A DNA stretch of 64,000 nucleotides from Nocardia nova SH22a (GCF_000523235.1 NZ_CP006850.1:5022001-5086000), one strand, 5' to 3'. Positions 35,215 through 44,348 are shown, numbered from the stretch's first letter. The notes: generated by a model from the letters alone, not told the origin. A program made the numbers and translations.

Positions 35215-36099
35215 TCAGCGGCGCACCACCATGATCGGGCATTCGACCGAGCTCAGTAACGCGGCACCGGTCGAACCGAGCAGCAGTCCGGTGAAGCCGC
35301 CGCGGCCACGGTTGCCGACCACCACCAGCTGTGCCGAATCCGATTCGGCCAGCAGCGATCTCGCCGGATCGTCGCGCACGACCTGCAGGGTGACCGGCAA
35401 CTCGGGATAGCGCGCACGCCACGGCTTCAGTCGGTCGGCGAGCATGTCGTGCTCGGCGGTGACGATGGTGTCCCAGCCGAACATCGAGATGTCGAGGCCG
35501 GTGGTGTCGCTCCAGGAATGCAGTGCCACCAGTTCGACGCCGCGCCGGTGCGCCTGGTCGAAGGCCTCCTCGATCGCGGGGGTGCTGTTGTCGGTGCCGT
35601 CGACGCCCACGAGCACCGGGCGGCGCTCGGCGACCGGATCGGCGGCCGAACCCGATTTCACGATCACCACCGGGCAGTGCGCGTGCTGGACCAGCGCGGA
35701 ACTCACCGATCCCAGGACGGTGCGCTGTACCGCGCCGCGCCCCCGGCTACCGGCCACGATCCGGCGTGCCCGCTCCGATCGCACCAACAGGTCGCCGATG
35801 ATCAACTCCAGGCCGAGTTCGGCGTCGATCGCGAGGTCCGGCCCGCCGATCTCGCGGGCCACCGCGCTCGCCTCGGTGAGGATCTGCTCACCGTCGGTGC
35901 GCAGCCAATCCGGCTGTGCCGTACCGGCGGCCAGTCCGGGGCCGAAACTCGCCGGGATGGCGATCGAATGCACGATCTCCAACCGGCATCCGCTCAGTGC
36001 GGCGTCACGCGCCGCCCACGCCACGGCGTGCAGGGACGTGGGAGAACCGTCCGCGGCGACCACGATCGGCGCGTCGGCATCGGATTGCTCGGTGGTCAC
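35215..36099 (-). CDS. Universal stress protein, tandem Usp domains
   Basis: Cytosolic tandem-UspA protein of 294 residues. Domain 1 (about 12-145) and domain 2 (about 155-294) each end with an ATP-binding G-x2-G-x9-G(S) motif: VAGSRGRGAVQRTVLGS and VGNRGRGGFTGLLLGS. Two-domain ATP-binding Usp proteins of this type are linked to dormancy and redox stress in mycobacteria. The start is GTG 36099: the GGAGG abuts ATG 36105 with no spacing but is 6 nt from this GTG, which decides the start. Confidence 0.92.
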   Translation of the reverse strand: MTTEQSDADAPIVVAADGSPTSLHAVAWAARDAALSGCRLEIVHSIAIPASFGPGLAAGTAQPDWLRTDGEQILTEASAVAREIGGPDLAIDAELGLELIIGDLLVRSERARRIVAGSRGRGAVQRTVLGSVSSALVQHAHCPVVIVKSGSAADPVAERRPVLVGVDGTDNSTPAIEEAFDQAHRRGVELVALHSWSDTTGLDISMFGWDTIVTAEHDMLADRLKPWRARYPELPVTLQVVRDDPARSLLAESDSAQLVVVGNRGRGGFTGLLLGSTGAALLSSVECPIMVVRR

Positions 36100-36218
36100 G
36101 CTCATCCTCCTCGGTCGGCTTCTCATCGGCCGCTCGGCGCGGCGGCCGGACGCGGGCGCTGGAGCACTCGCACGGACGGCGACAGCTCGATCGTAACCGC
36201 GCCCACTATGTTCGAGGT

Positions 36219-36788
36219 ATGCACTGGGATCAGATGACCGCCACGCCAGATGAGCTGCGCAAGCACGCGACCCGGTTGCGGCGTGGCATCGGCCAGATCG
36301 GCATTCTCGAATCGATTCTCAGCGCGGCGGAGGGGCCCTGGCTGGGCGCCATGGACGCCGACGGACGCGGAACGGCCGAGCTCAGAATGCATCTGGCCGG
36401 GCGATACCGGGTAACCGCCGTCGTCACCAGCGCGGGCAAGTTGAGCATGGTTCAGATGTCCACACCGGCGCCCGGCCGCGATCACGAACAGGTGCTGTCC
36501 TCCAAACCCGCACTGCGCCGCGGCTGGACCGACGACGAGCCGATGCCGAAACAACCGCAGTGGCTGGACCATCTCGTGGACTGGGTGCGCGCCGCCAGCA
36601 CCGATGTCGATCCCCGCGCGGTGCTGGCCTGGCATCTCGACGGCGCCGACCGGCGGCTGGCCGCCATGGAAGAAACCATCGAGAGCCTGCGCCTGAGCCT
36701 GTCCGAACGCGAGCAGATCCGCGACGAGCTCGCCGCCGAGGTCACCCGCCTGCGTACCGAACTCGACGCCCTCGGCCCCGCGACCTGA
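36219..36788 (+). CDS. Uncharacterised protein with C-terminal coiled coil
   Basis: Not recognised. The 189 residues begin MHWDQMTATPDELRKHATRL and have a central GRYRVTAVVTSAGKLSMVQMS strand region. They end in a heptad-rich helix (METTIESLRLSLSEREQ-like segment to LRTELDALG, about residues 150-186) that should form a coiled coil. No signal or membrane segment. ATG 36219 has only a weak GAGG upstream; leaderless initiation is possible. It sits between the divergent universal stress gene and the convergent esterase gene. Codon use matches its neighbours, so it is a real gene. Confidence 0.7.
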   Translation: MHWDQMTATPDELRKHATRLRRGIGQIGILESILSAAEGPWLGAMDADGRGTAELRMHLAGRYRVTAVVTSAGKLSMVQMSTPAPGRDHEQVLSSKPALRRGWTDDEPMPKQPQWLDHLVDWVRAASTDVDPRAVLAWHLDGADRRLAAMEETIESLRLSLSEREQIRDELAAEVTRLRTELDALGPAT

Positions 36789-36794
36789 ACCGCG

Positions 36795-37745
36795 TCACGC
36801 CGATTCCGCGACCTGCGCGAGGATCGCCTCCCGCGTCACGGCCCAGGCCGCGGAGTTCGGATCGGTGAATTCGGTGTGCCCGGTGCCGGGCAGGATCCGC
36901 AGTTCGGTGCGGTCCCCGGCACCCCGGGCGGCATCGATGTAGCGGCGGCTCTGTTCGGCCGGGACCACCCGGTCGTTGTCCCCGTGGATCGCCGTGATGT
37001 GCACGCCCACCGGAAGATTCACGATCGGCGAGGCGTACCGGTAGTGATCGGGCACCTCCCCCGGGAGACCGCCCAGCAACTTGCGCGCGAACCCGTCGTT
37101 CCCGTGCGCGACGGCGTAGTCGAGGTCCAGGACCGAGGCCATCAGCGTCACGCTCCGGATGCGCAGTGCCTGTGGTCCGTCCGCGCCCGAGGTGCGCCGT
37201 CCCGCCGCCCACGCGGCGAGCTGCCCGCCCGCGGAATGCCCGGCCAGATGGACGCGGCTCAGATCCAGCCTGCCGCCGGCACGCTGCTGGACCACCGTGG
37301 CCAGGGCGCCGATCGCGGCGTCGGCATCGGTGAGCGTCACCGGCCAGCCACCGGCGCCGTTGACCCGCCGGTATTCGATATTCCACACCGCCACACCGGA
37401 TTCGGTGAGCTGACGGGCCTGTTCGGCGAACTGGGACAGATTCCGGTACTGCGCCCAGCCGCCGCCGTGGACCAGGACCACCACCGGACAGCGCCCGGTC
37501 GATCCGGACAGCAACCCACCGGCGGGCAGGTACAGATCACCGAAGGTGTCGGCCTCCGGACCGTAGGCGATGCGAATGGGCGTTCCCTGCGCGACCGGAT
37601 CGATGATCGATCCGGGCACGAGCGGACCCGCCGCACCACTGGGCGCCGCCGGTTCCACCGAACCGAATCCGATTCCCCCGACGACAGCCGCCAGTACCGC
37701 GATCGCGGCCCAGCGGCGGGCCGTCCCGTATCCAACCCCCACCAC
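36795..37745 (-). CDS. Secreted or membrane-anchored alpha/beta hydrolase (esterase)
   Basis: Esterase/lipase-like hydrolase of 316 residues. HGGGW is the oxyanion motif (about residue 93), AGHSAGGQLAAWAAG holds the nucleophile Ser, HGDNDRVVP the Asp and GTGHTEFTD the His. A hydrophobic N-terminal segment (WAAIAVLAAVVGGIGFG) after two Arg indicates export or anchoring. GTG 37745 is chosen because AGGAGG lies 7 nt upstream; the longer frame from 37769 would include that ribosome site. Substrate unknown. The sugar/lipid acyltransferase upstream suggests an envelope role. Confidence 0.85.
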   Translation of the reverse strand: MVGVGYGTARRWAAIAVLAAVVGGIGFGSVEPAAPSGAAGPLVPGSIIDPVAQGTPIRIAYGPEADTFGDLYLPAGGLLSGSTGRCPVVVLVHGGGWAQYRNLSQFAEQARQLTESGVAVWNIEYRRVNGAGGWPVTLTDADAAIGALATVVQQRAGGRLDLSRVHLAGHSAGGQLAAWAAGRRTSGADGPQALRIRSVTLMASVLDLDYAVAHGNDGFARKLLGGLPGEVPDHYRYASPIVNLPVGVHITAIHGDNDRVVPAEQSRRYIDAARGAGDRTELRILPGTGHTEFTDPNSAAWAVTREAILAQVAESA

Positions 37746-37824
37746 GGCGGGACCTCCTGCTAGAGCCACTCGTGCTCACCGTAGCGGCAATCGCGCCGTT
37801 ACGCCGCCCACGTGACGCGAGGCA

Positions 37825-39930
37825 CTACCACCAGTGCAGCAGCGGATCCAGCGCCCGGCCCAGCGCACCCGCGAGCGAACGCGAATAGCTGGAGGTCAGG
37901 TGGTGTTCGTCGTGATAGACGAGGATGTTGCCGACGACCACCGGGCAGACCTGCGCATCGCAGAACGCGTCGCTGAGATCGATGGGGAAGATGTTCGGAT
38001 AGCGCGAGGCGGGTTCGAGCTGCGGATCGACCGGATCGAGCGCGTCGGCGCGCCGCATGCCGCAGCTGACCGCGTTACCGCCACCGGCGAGGCAATCGGC
38101 CGCCTTGTACGGCACCTCACCGCGGCGCGACCACGGCGTATCCCGGATGGTGACGACGTTGAGTCCCCGCTGGGCCAGTGCCGACCAGACGTCCACGTAG
38201 TACTGCGGTGTCTCGTCACCGGCGCCGGCGCGCGGGCGGCTGCCGGTGGTGAACACCCAATCCGGCCGATCGACGGCGAGCCGGTCGACGACATCGCGCG
38301 ACCAGTCGCGGCAGTCCGGAATCGGCTCCCCGTTGTAGGTGGCATCGTCGGCCAGGGTCAGCGGGCAACCCATCTTCAGATACACCTGGATGCGGAAGGA
38401 GTGTTCGGCCGCGAGCTCCTGGAAGGCCGGAACCCAGTGCTCGGCATGGGAACTGCCCACCACCGCGATCGTGCGGGTGGCCGAGGCGTCACCGTAGGTG
38501 CAGGTGACAACGTCGCGGGTGTTCCAGTCGGCGATACAGCCGTCGAGGGTGGGTGGGGGCAGTTCGTTCGGCGCCTGCAGCACCGTGGGCCGCATCGGCG
38601 CCGACGGTACCGGCGCATGCGCGGCCAGCGCCTCCGCGCCGGGGTACTTCACCGGGTCCAGCGCCTGTGCGGCCGGGGCCGGTTGGGTGCGCACGACGCC
38701 GAACTGCCACACGGTGGTGGTCGCGACGACCACGACGGCGACGATCGACACCGCCGCTCCGGCGAAGCGCCGGTAACGCACCGATCGGGCCGCCGCGGTG
38801 CGCGCGCCCATCCGCAACGGCTGCTCCACCCAGCGATGAGTTCCCCAGGCCAGCGCCAGCGACAGTGCGACGACCCCGGCGCCACCGGTCAGCCCGGCGC
38901 GCGAATGGCCGGACTCGGCCAGGAAGAAGATCAGAATCGGCCAGTGCCACAGATACAGCGGATACGCGATGTTGCCGAGCCACTGCGCCACCGGCGAGGC
39001 GAGCAGCCGGTTGGGCCAGGGCCGCTCCCCCGGCGCGACATTGTTGGCCGAGGCGATCACCGCCAGCGCGGCCAGCACCGGCACCAGCGCCGCCGGACCG
39101 GGATAGCGATTGGCGCCGTCGACGATCAGCCAGCCGCAGCCCACCACCACCGCCACCCCGGCGAACGCGGTGACTGCGCGCAGGATGCGAGGCAGCATGA
39201 GCATCGGCCCGGCCAGGGCGAGTGCCGCACCGGCGAGCAGTTCCCACAGCCGGGCCCCGCTGTCGTAGTAGTTCCAGCCCTGATGGGTGGCCGCACCGTG
39301 TGCCGCGTACAGCAGTGACAGCACGGCGGCCGGAGCGATCACGACCGCGAGCACCGGACGTATCCGCGCGATCCGGCCGGTGCGGCGCAGCACGGCGGTG
39401 ACGGCCGCGACCACGACGAGGGCGAGCAGATAGAACTGCCCCTGCACGGCCATCGACCACAGATGCTGCAGCGGGCTCACCGAGGGATCGGCGGCCAGGT
39501 AGTCCGACCAGGTCAGCGCCAGCCGCCAGTTCTGGTAGTAGAACATCGAGGCCAGCGTCTGCCCGGCCAGATCACCCCACTGGGTGTACGGGCGGGTGTA
39601 GGCGGTGGCGGCGACGACCGCGGCCAGCACCACCACCATGGCGGGCAGCAATCGCCGCCCGGTGCGGCGCAGGGTGAATCCGATACCGACCGAACCGGTC
39701 TCGGCCCGCCGCACCAGCAGTCCGGTGAAGAAGAATCCGGACAGCACCAGGAAGACGTCGACCCCGCCGGATACCCGGCCGAACCAGATGTGGAACACCA
39801 CCACCAGCGCGATGGCCACACCGCGCAAGCCGTCGAGATCACTGCGATACGTCGTGGCCCGGGCGGCGCTGTCCGTTCCCGTCCCGGACGTGGTGCCGAC
39901 ATCCGCGCCCGTACTGCTTCCGGTCACCAC
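37825..39930 (-). CDS. OafA/YrhL-type membrane acyltransferase with SGNH domain
   Basis: A 701-residue integral membrane O-acyltransferase. The acyltransferase-3 domain covers about 25-400, with YRSDLDGLRGVAIALVVVFH (catalytic His region) and VDVFLVLSGFF, and includes about 10-11 helices. An extracytoplasmic SGNH-like domain starts near 500 (VVGSSHAEHWVPAFQEL) and ends with DEHHLTSSYSRSLA, whose His/Asp complete the hydrolase triad. Such proteins acetylate or acylate cell-wall polymers or glycolipids. The start is GTG 39930 or 39927 inside a palindrome CACCACGCGTGGTG; no ribosome site is seen. Confidence 0.9.
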   Translation of the reverse strand: MVTGSSTGADVGTTSGTGTDSAARATTYRSDLDGLRGVAIALVVVFHIWFGRVSGGVDVFLVLSGFFFTGLLVRRAETGSVGIGFTLRRTGRRLLPAMVVVLAAVVAATAYTRPYTQWGDLAGQTLASMFYYQNWRLALTWSDYLAADPSVSPLQHLWSMAVQGQFYLLALVVVAAVTAVLRRTGRIARIRPVLAVVIAPAAVLSLLYAAHGAATHQGWNYYDSGARLWELLAGAALALAGPMLMLPRILRAVTAFAGVAVVVGCGWLIVDGANRYPGPAALVPVLAALAVIASANNVAPGERPWPNRLLASPVAQWLGNIAYPLYLWHWPILIFFLAESGHSRAGLTGGAGVVALSLALAWGTHRWVEQPLRMGARTAAARSVRYRRFAGAAVSIVAVVVVATTTVWQFGVVRTQPAPAAQALDPVKYPGAEALAAHAPVPSAPMRPTVLQAPNELPPPTLDGCIADWNTRDVVTCTYGDASATRTIAVVGSSHAEHWVPAFQELAAEHSFRIQVYLKMGCPLTLADDATYNGEPIPDCRDWSRDVVDRLAVDRPDWVFTTGSRPRAGAGDETPQYYVDVWSALAQRGLNVVTIRDTPWSRRGEVPYKAADCLAGGGNAVSCGMRRADALDPVDPQLEPASRYPNIFPIDLSDAFCDAQVCPVVVGNILVYHDEHHLTSSYSRSLAGALGRALDPLLHWW

Positions 39931-40166
39931 GCGTGGTGCCGGTTCCCGCGATCACGCGCAGAGAGCGCCACCGAACCGGGCAGATGAACACGCGCAGACC
40001 ACAACACGTCCATTCTCATAGCACGGAGCAAACGGTCAGCGCCACTTCGCTTTCCGAATTCGATCCGATGGGCTAAGCTGCACGCGCGCGCCCGCGTTCC
40101 CACCAGGTCACCACGGTAATCCACCACAATTCGGCGCCGCACCGGCAGCTGTCCGGCCGGTCGCGA

Positions 40167-41342
40167 TCACCCCGCCGCCACCACCCACGCGGGAAGTCCC
40201 GCGAGACTACGGCTGAGGTAGCTGCCGTCACCGGTGAGCGAACGGTCGAATTCGGAGGGGTCGTTCAGGTAGGTGGTCGCCAGCGATTTCGTATGCACCT
40301 GGGCGTACTGCTCACCGTCGGCCGAATGCGCCCGGACCCGCACCCCGGACAGCAGATGCACCCCCGTGCGCTCCGCAGCATCGAAACCGTATGCGACCGG
40401 ACCGGTTTCGTCGAGTCCGTAGCAGATCGTGATCGGACCCGATATCGCGCGCACCCGCTCGGTCACCGCCGCGGCCACCGAATGCGGCGCCACCCGCAGC
40501 CGGATCCGCCGCAGCGCGGCCGCCACCTCGGCGGGCAATTCCTCCCGCGTCCCCTGCACCATCGCCTGATACACCGCCGGTTCCGCGATCAGCACGGTCG
40601 GCGACTCCGCGGCCAGGTGGCGATGGATGTTGCCCGACGCGTGCGTGCTGTCCGGCAGCACCAGATCCGCGCCCGCGACGAGATTGGCCACCGTGGCGGT
40701 GTGGAATCCGAAGCGCCCGAACAGTCCCGCGAAACACAGCACGCGATCGGATTCGCGGAGTTTGCTCGCACCCACCCACGCGGTGGCGGCGTTGAGGACC
40801 GCCGTCGCGGAGTACTCGAGGCACACCATCCGCCGCGACGGCGCCGAGGCGACCCGGCACAGTTCGGTGTCCCGGTGCAACGCCGGGCGTTCACCGTCGA
40901 TCTCGGTGCGCTGCGCCCAGGAGCGTTCGTCGAGCCGGATACCGCTCGCCTGTCCGGAGGCCACGACCGCGTCGATCCCGCACTCGTCGATCAGCTGGCG
41001 CATCGCCGCCAGCGGGAGCGCGGGGTTGGCCAGGATCGGCACATCGCCGCGGGCCAGCAGTGCCAGTACCGTCGACAGGTAGCCGGGGTAATTCCCCAGT
41101 GCCACAAGGACTCTCGATCGCGGGCGGCGTAGCACCGTATCGAATCGGGCCGACTTGTCGGCCACCTCGCCGAGCAGATCGGCGAAGGTCCGGGTGTCCT
41201 GTGCTGCCGATACCGTCGCGTGCGGGCGCATCCGCATCGCGGTGGTGACCGCACTGAACAGCAGCGCGGGCCTACCGGCACCGGTCGTGATATCCCTGTC
41301 CCGATATCCTCGAATATTCACCGATGCAGAATTCGTTGTCAT
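40167..41342 (-). CDS. Reduced acyl-AMP ligase (ANL)-like protein
   Basis: A 391-residue protein that follows the N-terminal fold of acyl-CoA synthetases/AMP ligases: TFADLLGEVADKSARFD, LVALGNYPGYLSTVLALLARGDVPILANPALP, VLIAEPAVYQAMV and CYGLDETGPVAYGFDA (A5-like region). The ATP-binding STGxPKG loop is replaced by EYSATAVLNAATAW. The C-terminal hinge domain with the catalytic Lys is shortened or missing, ending LAGLPAWVVAAG. Adenylation is therefore doubtful; it may bind an acyl or carrier-protein substrate. ATG 41342 has a poor ribosome site (GGGGG about 20 nt upstream). The large acyltransferase lies downstream on the same strand. Confidence 0.65.
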   Translation of the reverse strand: MTTNSASVNIRGYRDRDITTGAGRPALLFSAVTTAMRMRPHATVSAAQDTRTFADLLGEVADKSARFDTVLRRPRSRVLVALGNYPGYLSTVLALLARGDVPILANPALPLAAMRQLIDECGIDAVVASGQASGIRLDERSWAQRTEIDGERPALHRDTELCRVASAPSRRMVCLEYSATAVLNAATAWVGASKLRESDRVLCFAGLFGRFGFHTATVANLVAGADLVLPDSTHASGNIHRHLAAESPTVLIAEPAVYQAMVQGTREELPAEVAAALRRIRLRVAPHSVAAAVTERVRAISGPITICYGLDETGPVAYGFDAAERTGVHLLSGVRVRAHSADGEQYAQVHTKSLATTYLNDPSEFDRSLTGDGSYLSRSLAGLPAWVVAAG

Positions 41343-41928
41343 CGAATACCAATCTTTGTTCCCCCTTGTCCGATATCTACCGCATTCCTCCCCGCAGTAC
41401 ACGCTCGCACCCGATCACATGTGGGGTGAAAACGTCACATGTACGCCATCGGGATGCGGACACATTAGCCACAACCACAACAATGTGCAACCGCATGCAT
41501 TCTTACGCGTTTCGCGAATACATTTACGAATGCAAGCACATTTGCACTGATGAATGTGCGCGATTCTGCGCGTACGGATGACCGCACCGACAGCCGCCCC
41601 GGGCGCGCCTGTCGCACTGGGAATCACAGCCCACCTCGATAGATGTCATCGGCACGGACACACCTCTCCCGCGGACCCGGACAGCCCCCGCCGTCGCCTC
41701 ACCGGCGTGGCGAGATACGCCCGGGCACTCCACCGGTGAGAATCATCGTGCCCGGACCGGGACCGGAATTGTCGTTGCCGCACCGCGGAGGTTTACCGAA
41801 CCCGACGGAAGGGCATTCTCCGGAAATGCGGCCCGGCTGCCGAAGCAAATTATCACGCTATTCACCGCCCGCTACCGCACTCGTCCCGCGACGAATAATC
41901 ATCGGCAATTTCACGCGGCGACCGCCGA
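41343..41928. other. 586-bp AT-rich intergenic island with inverted repeats
   Basis: No gene found. The segment 41343-41580 is much richer in A/T than the rest of the window. It contains several CACATT/AATGTG words, including a perfect GCACATT-N10-AATGTGC (41536-41559), further CACATT (41461-41466) and AATGTGC (41482-41488), and GCATTC/GAATGC (41497-41502, 41528-41533). This is the upstream region of the ANL-like gene and could be a multi-site operator or a remnant of foreign DNA. The rest to 41928 shows nothing clear. Confidence 0.5.
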
Positions 41929-42477
41929 TCACGGTGCGATCAACCGCCGCGCGGCGAGTACCGTTGCGGCACGCCGTACTTCGGCATCGCCTGTCGCCGG
42001 GGCGTGCACCGCGGAAGTACGCGCCAGATCGGTGAGCAGCGTCAGCAGGATCGACGGCTGGAATTCGGCGGTGATCCAGCCGCCGCGCTGACCGCGGCGG
42101 ATCTCGGCGATCTTGGGCGCCACCGCCCGGCGGATCGCCTCGTCCGCGCCCGGGACGCGCACGTCCTCGATCTCCGCCCACGCCTGCAGCCGGGCATTGT
42201 CCGGATGCCGGAGATAGTGATCGAACAGCCTGCCCACGTACGCGGGCAGATCGTCGGCGTCCAGCGCTGTCGCCGCGGTGGTCTCGCGCGCCCACTGCTC
42301 GGTGACCGCCGCGTACAGGCCGTCCTTGCCGTCGAAGTAGGCGTACAGGCGGTCCTTGCTCGCGTTCGCGGCCGCCGCGATCCGGTTGATCCGGGCGCCG
42401 GCGATGCCGTGGCGGGCGAACTCCGCCTTGGCGGCGGCGAGAATTCGCTCCCTCGTGGCATGACCGGCTGCGCGCAT
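41929..42477 (-). CDS. TetR family regulator
   Basis: Repressor of 182 residues with HTH TRERILAAAKAEFARHGIAGARINRIAAAANASKDRLYAYFDGKDGL (about 8-55). ATG 42477 gives a family-like start; longer frames run through the operator region. It diverges from the DUF4334-ADH pair with two identical palindromes in the 97-bp gap, its almost certain operators. It should repress itself and that pair. Confidence 0.88.
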   Translation of the reverse strand: MRAAGHATRERILAAAKAEFARHGIAGARINRIAAAANASKDRLYAYFDGKDGLYAAVTEQWARETTAATALDADDLPAYVGRLFDHYLRHPDNARLQAWAEIEDVRVPGADEAIRRAVAPKIAEIRRGQRGGWITAEFQPSILLTLLTDLARTSAVHAPATGDAEVRRAATVLAARRLIAP

Positions 42478-42496
42478 GAGCCGGATCCTATCTTGC

Positions 42497-42540
42497 CGAA
42501 CCAAATGGTTCGGGTGTAAGTTCGCGAACCAAATGGTTCG
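42497..42540. promoter_or_regulatory. Twin TetR operators
   Basis: The 16-bp palindrome CGAACCAAATGGTTCG occurs twice, at 42497-42512 and 42525-42540, 28 bp centre to centre, between divergent tetR and the DUF4334 gene. Each copy has 7-bp perfect arms. Exact duplication strongly suggests cooperative repressor binding. Confidence 0.88.
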
Positions 42541-42574
42541 CCGAGACGGATCGGGTCGAGAAGCGGAGGAAACG

Positions 42575-43042
42575 ATGACCGGAACCATCGAGCGCTGGCG
42601 GGAGTTCGCGGCGCGGACCGACGGGGTGGCGACGGCCGATCTGGATCGGCTCTGGTCCGAACTCGAGACGGTGCGCGCCGAGGACATCCTCGGCGAGTGG
42701 AAGGGCGGCGCCTTCCGCACCGGCCATCCGCTGTGCCGCGCACTGGACAAGAGCCGTTGGCACGGAAAGACATTCGTCTCCACCATGGACGCCAAGCCGC
42801 TCATCTGCCGGGCCGAGGACGGCTCGCTGTTCTCCGACACCGCCCTGGGCGGCGGCGAGGCGACGCTGTGGAACATCGAGTTCCGCGGCGAGGTCACCGC
42901 GACCATGGTCTACGACGGACGCGCGGTGTTCGACCATTTCAAACGGCTCGACGACACCGCCCTGATGGGCATCATGAACGGACGTCCCGAACTGGTGCTG
43001 GCCGGCGGCGAATACTTCTACTTCTACCTGGAACGGATCTGA
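42575..43042 (+). CDS. DUF4334/GXWXG domain protein
   Basis: A 155-residue cytosolic protein. GEWKGGAFRTGHP (about 38-50) carries the GXWXG signature, and the C-terminal half matches DUF4334 (VYDGRAVFDHFKRLDDTALMGIMNG). Biochemical function is unknown for the family, and genes of this type are often near dehydrogenases. ATG 42575 has GGAGG 5 nt upstream. It is the first gene behind the twin operators, 3 bp from the ADH gene. Confidence 0.85.
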   Translation: MTGTIERWREFAARTDGVATADLDRLWSELETVRAEDILGEWKGGAFRTGHPLCRALDKSRWHGKTFVSTMDAKPLICRAEDGSLFSDTALGGGEATLWNIEFRGEVTATMVYDGRAVFDHFKRLDDTALMGIMNGRPELVLAGGEYFYFYLERI

Positions 43043-43045
43043 CCC

Positions 43046-44140
43046 GTGCCGATCACCACCACCGCCGCCCTGTCCCGAGATCCGTACGCCCCCTTCGACA
43101 TCGAATCCGTGGTCGTCGACGACCCGCGCGACGACGAGATCCTGGTGCGGATCGAGGCGGCCGGGATCTGCCACACCGATCTGGTGTCCCGCGCGGCCGG
43201 AACCGCACAGCGCCCGATCCTGCTCGGCCACGAGGGCGCGGGAGTGGTCGAGGCGGTCGGCGGTGCGGTGAGCGGTGTCCGGCCCGGCGACCGGGTCGTG
43301 CTGACCTACCGGCACTGCGGTGAATGCCGCAACTGCCGGTTGGGCAGGCTCGCGTACTGCGCCCGTTCGGTGGCGTTGAACCAGTTCGGCCCCCGGCCCG
43401 ACCGCACACCGCGCGTCACCGTGGTCGGCGCCGCGGTGCGCGACGGCTTCTTCGGGCAGTCGAGTTTCGCCGGATACGCCCTGACCACCGCCGACAACAC
43501 CGTGGTGGTGCCCGACACCACGGACCTCGCGGTGGCCGCACCGCTGGGGTGCGGATTCCAGACCGGCGCCGGCGCGGTGCTGAATGTCCTCGCGCCCGAA
43601 CCGGATGCGCGGCTGGTGATCTTCGGCGCGGGCGCGGTGGGGATGGCCGGACTGCTCGCGGCACTGACTCTGCCCGAGGTCGCGGTGATCGTGGTCGAGA
43701 CGTCGGCGAAGCGGCGGGCACTGGCCGTCGAACTCGGCGCCACGGCCGCCGTCGACCCCGCGGACGGCGAAATCGCCACGGCCCTGGCCGATCTCACCCG
43801 CGGCGGCGCCACCCACGCCCTCGACACCACCGGCCGCCCCGAGGTGCTCGCCACGGCGGTGACCGCGTTGGGCGTCGGCGGCGCGGTGGCCGTGGTGGGT
43901 CTGGGCGCCGGCGTCCCGCCGATCGATCTGCGCGATCTGGTGCTGGGCGGGAAATCCGTGCGCGGCTGCCTCGAGGGCGACGGCGTTCCCGCGGAGTTCA
44001 TTCCGCGACTGCTGGAGCTGTATCGCGCGGGCCGGTTCCCGATCGACCGGCTGGTACGGACCTATCCACACACCGAGATCGCGACCGCGCTGGCCGATCA
44101 GCACGCCGGTGAGGTCGTCAAACCGGTCCTCGTCCGATGA
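43046..44140 (+). CDS. Zinc-dependent alcohol dehydrogenase
   Basis: Medium-chain dehydrogenase of 364 residues. Catalytic zinc ligands are in AGICHTDLV, GHEGAGVVE and LGCGFQTGAGAV. The structural zinc cysteines are in CGECRNCRLGRLAYC. The NAD motif is IFGAGAVGMAGL. The layout is close to aryl-alcohol/benzyl-alcohol type dehydrogenases. GTG 43046 follows the previous gene by 3 bp, so the two are co-transcribed under the TetR. Substrate is likely an aromatic or terpenoid alcohol (inference). Confidence 0.92.
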   Translation: MPITTTAALSRDPYAPFDIESVVVDDPRDDEILVRIEAAGICHTDLVSRAAGTAQRPILLGHEGAGVVEAVGGAVSGVRPGDRVVLTYRHCGECRNCRLGRLAYCARSVALNQFGPRPDRTPRVTVVGAAVRDGFFGQSSFAGYALTTADNTVVVPDTTDLAVAAPLGCGFQTGAGAVLNVLAPEPDARLVIFGAGAVGMAGLLAALTLPEVAVIVVETSAKRRALAVELGATAAVDPADGEIATALADLTRGGATHALDTTGRPEVLATAVTALGVGGAVAVVGLGAGVPPIDLRDLVLGGKSVRGCLEGDGVPAEFIPRLLELYRAGRFPIDRLVRTYPHTEIATALADQHAGEVVKPVLVR

Positions 44141-44168
44141 CGCCGGTGGGCGATCGTCCACCACCCGA

Positions 44169-44198
44169 TTGACCATACGAACAGCGGTTTCGTATTGT
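44169..44198 (+). promoter_or_regulatory. Promoter of the cobalt/cobalamin unit
   Basis: TTGACC (44169-44174) and TATTGT (44193-44198), 18 bp apart, immediately before the riboswitch. Transcription would start near 44206 at the 5' edge of the aptamer. Confidence 0.6.
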
Positions 44199-44204
44199 TA
44201 TGTG

Positions 44205-44330
44205 AGCGTCGGTTCGAGGAAACCCGGTGAGATTCCGGGATGGTCGCGCCACTGTGTGCATTCCGGTGACGGAATACAAGTCAGGTACTCGGATCGCGCT
44301 GTGACCATCCGTCTACGGGGACGCGCAATC
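44205..44330 (+). ncRNA. Cobalamin riboswitch
   Basis: Adenosylcobalamin aptamer in the leader of cbtB. Conserved blocks are GAAACCCGGTGAGATTCCGG (about 44218), GTCGCGCCACTGT (44243-44255), the hairpin ATTCCG-GTGA-CGGAAT (44260-44275) and AAGTCAGG (44278-44285). A GGGG/CCCC hairpin before the cbtB ribosome site (AAGGAG, 44336-44341) may form the expression platform, acting on translation. B12 binding should turn off cbtBA. Boundaries are approximate. Confidence 0.92.
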
Positions 44331-44348
44331 CCCTGAAGGAGTGCCCCC

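Noticed and set aside
39925..39938. Palindrome CACCACGCGTGGTG over the acyltransferase start codon
   Set aside because: Built from GTG repeats that are common at GC-rich starts; no regulator or second copy nearby, so there is too little support to call an operator.
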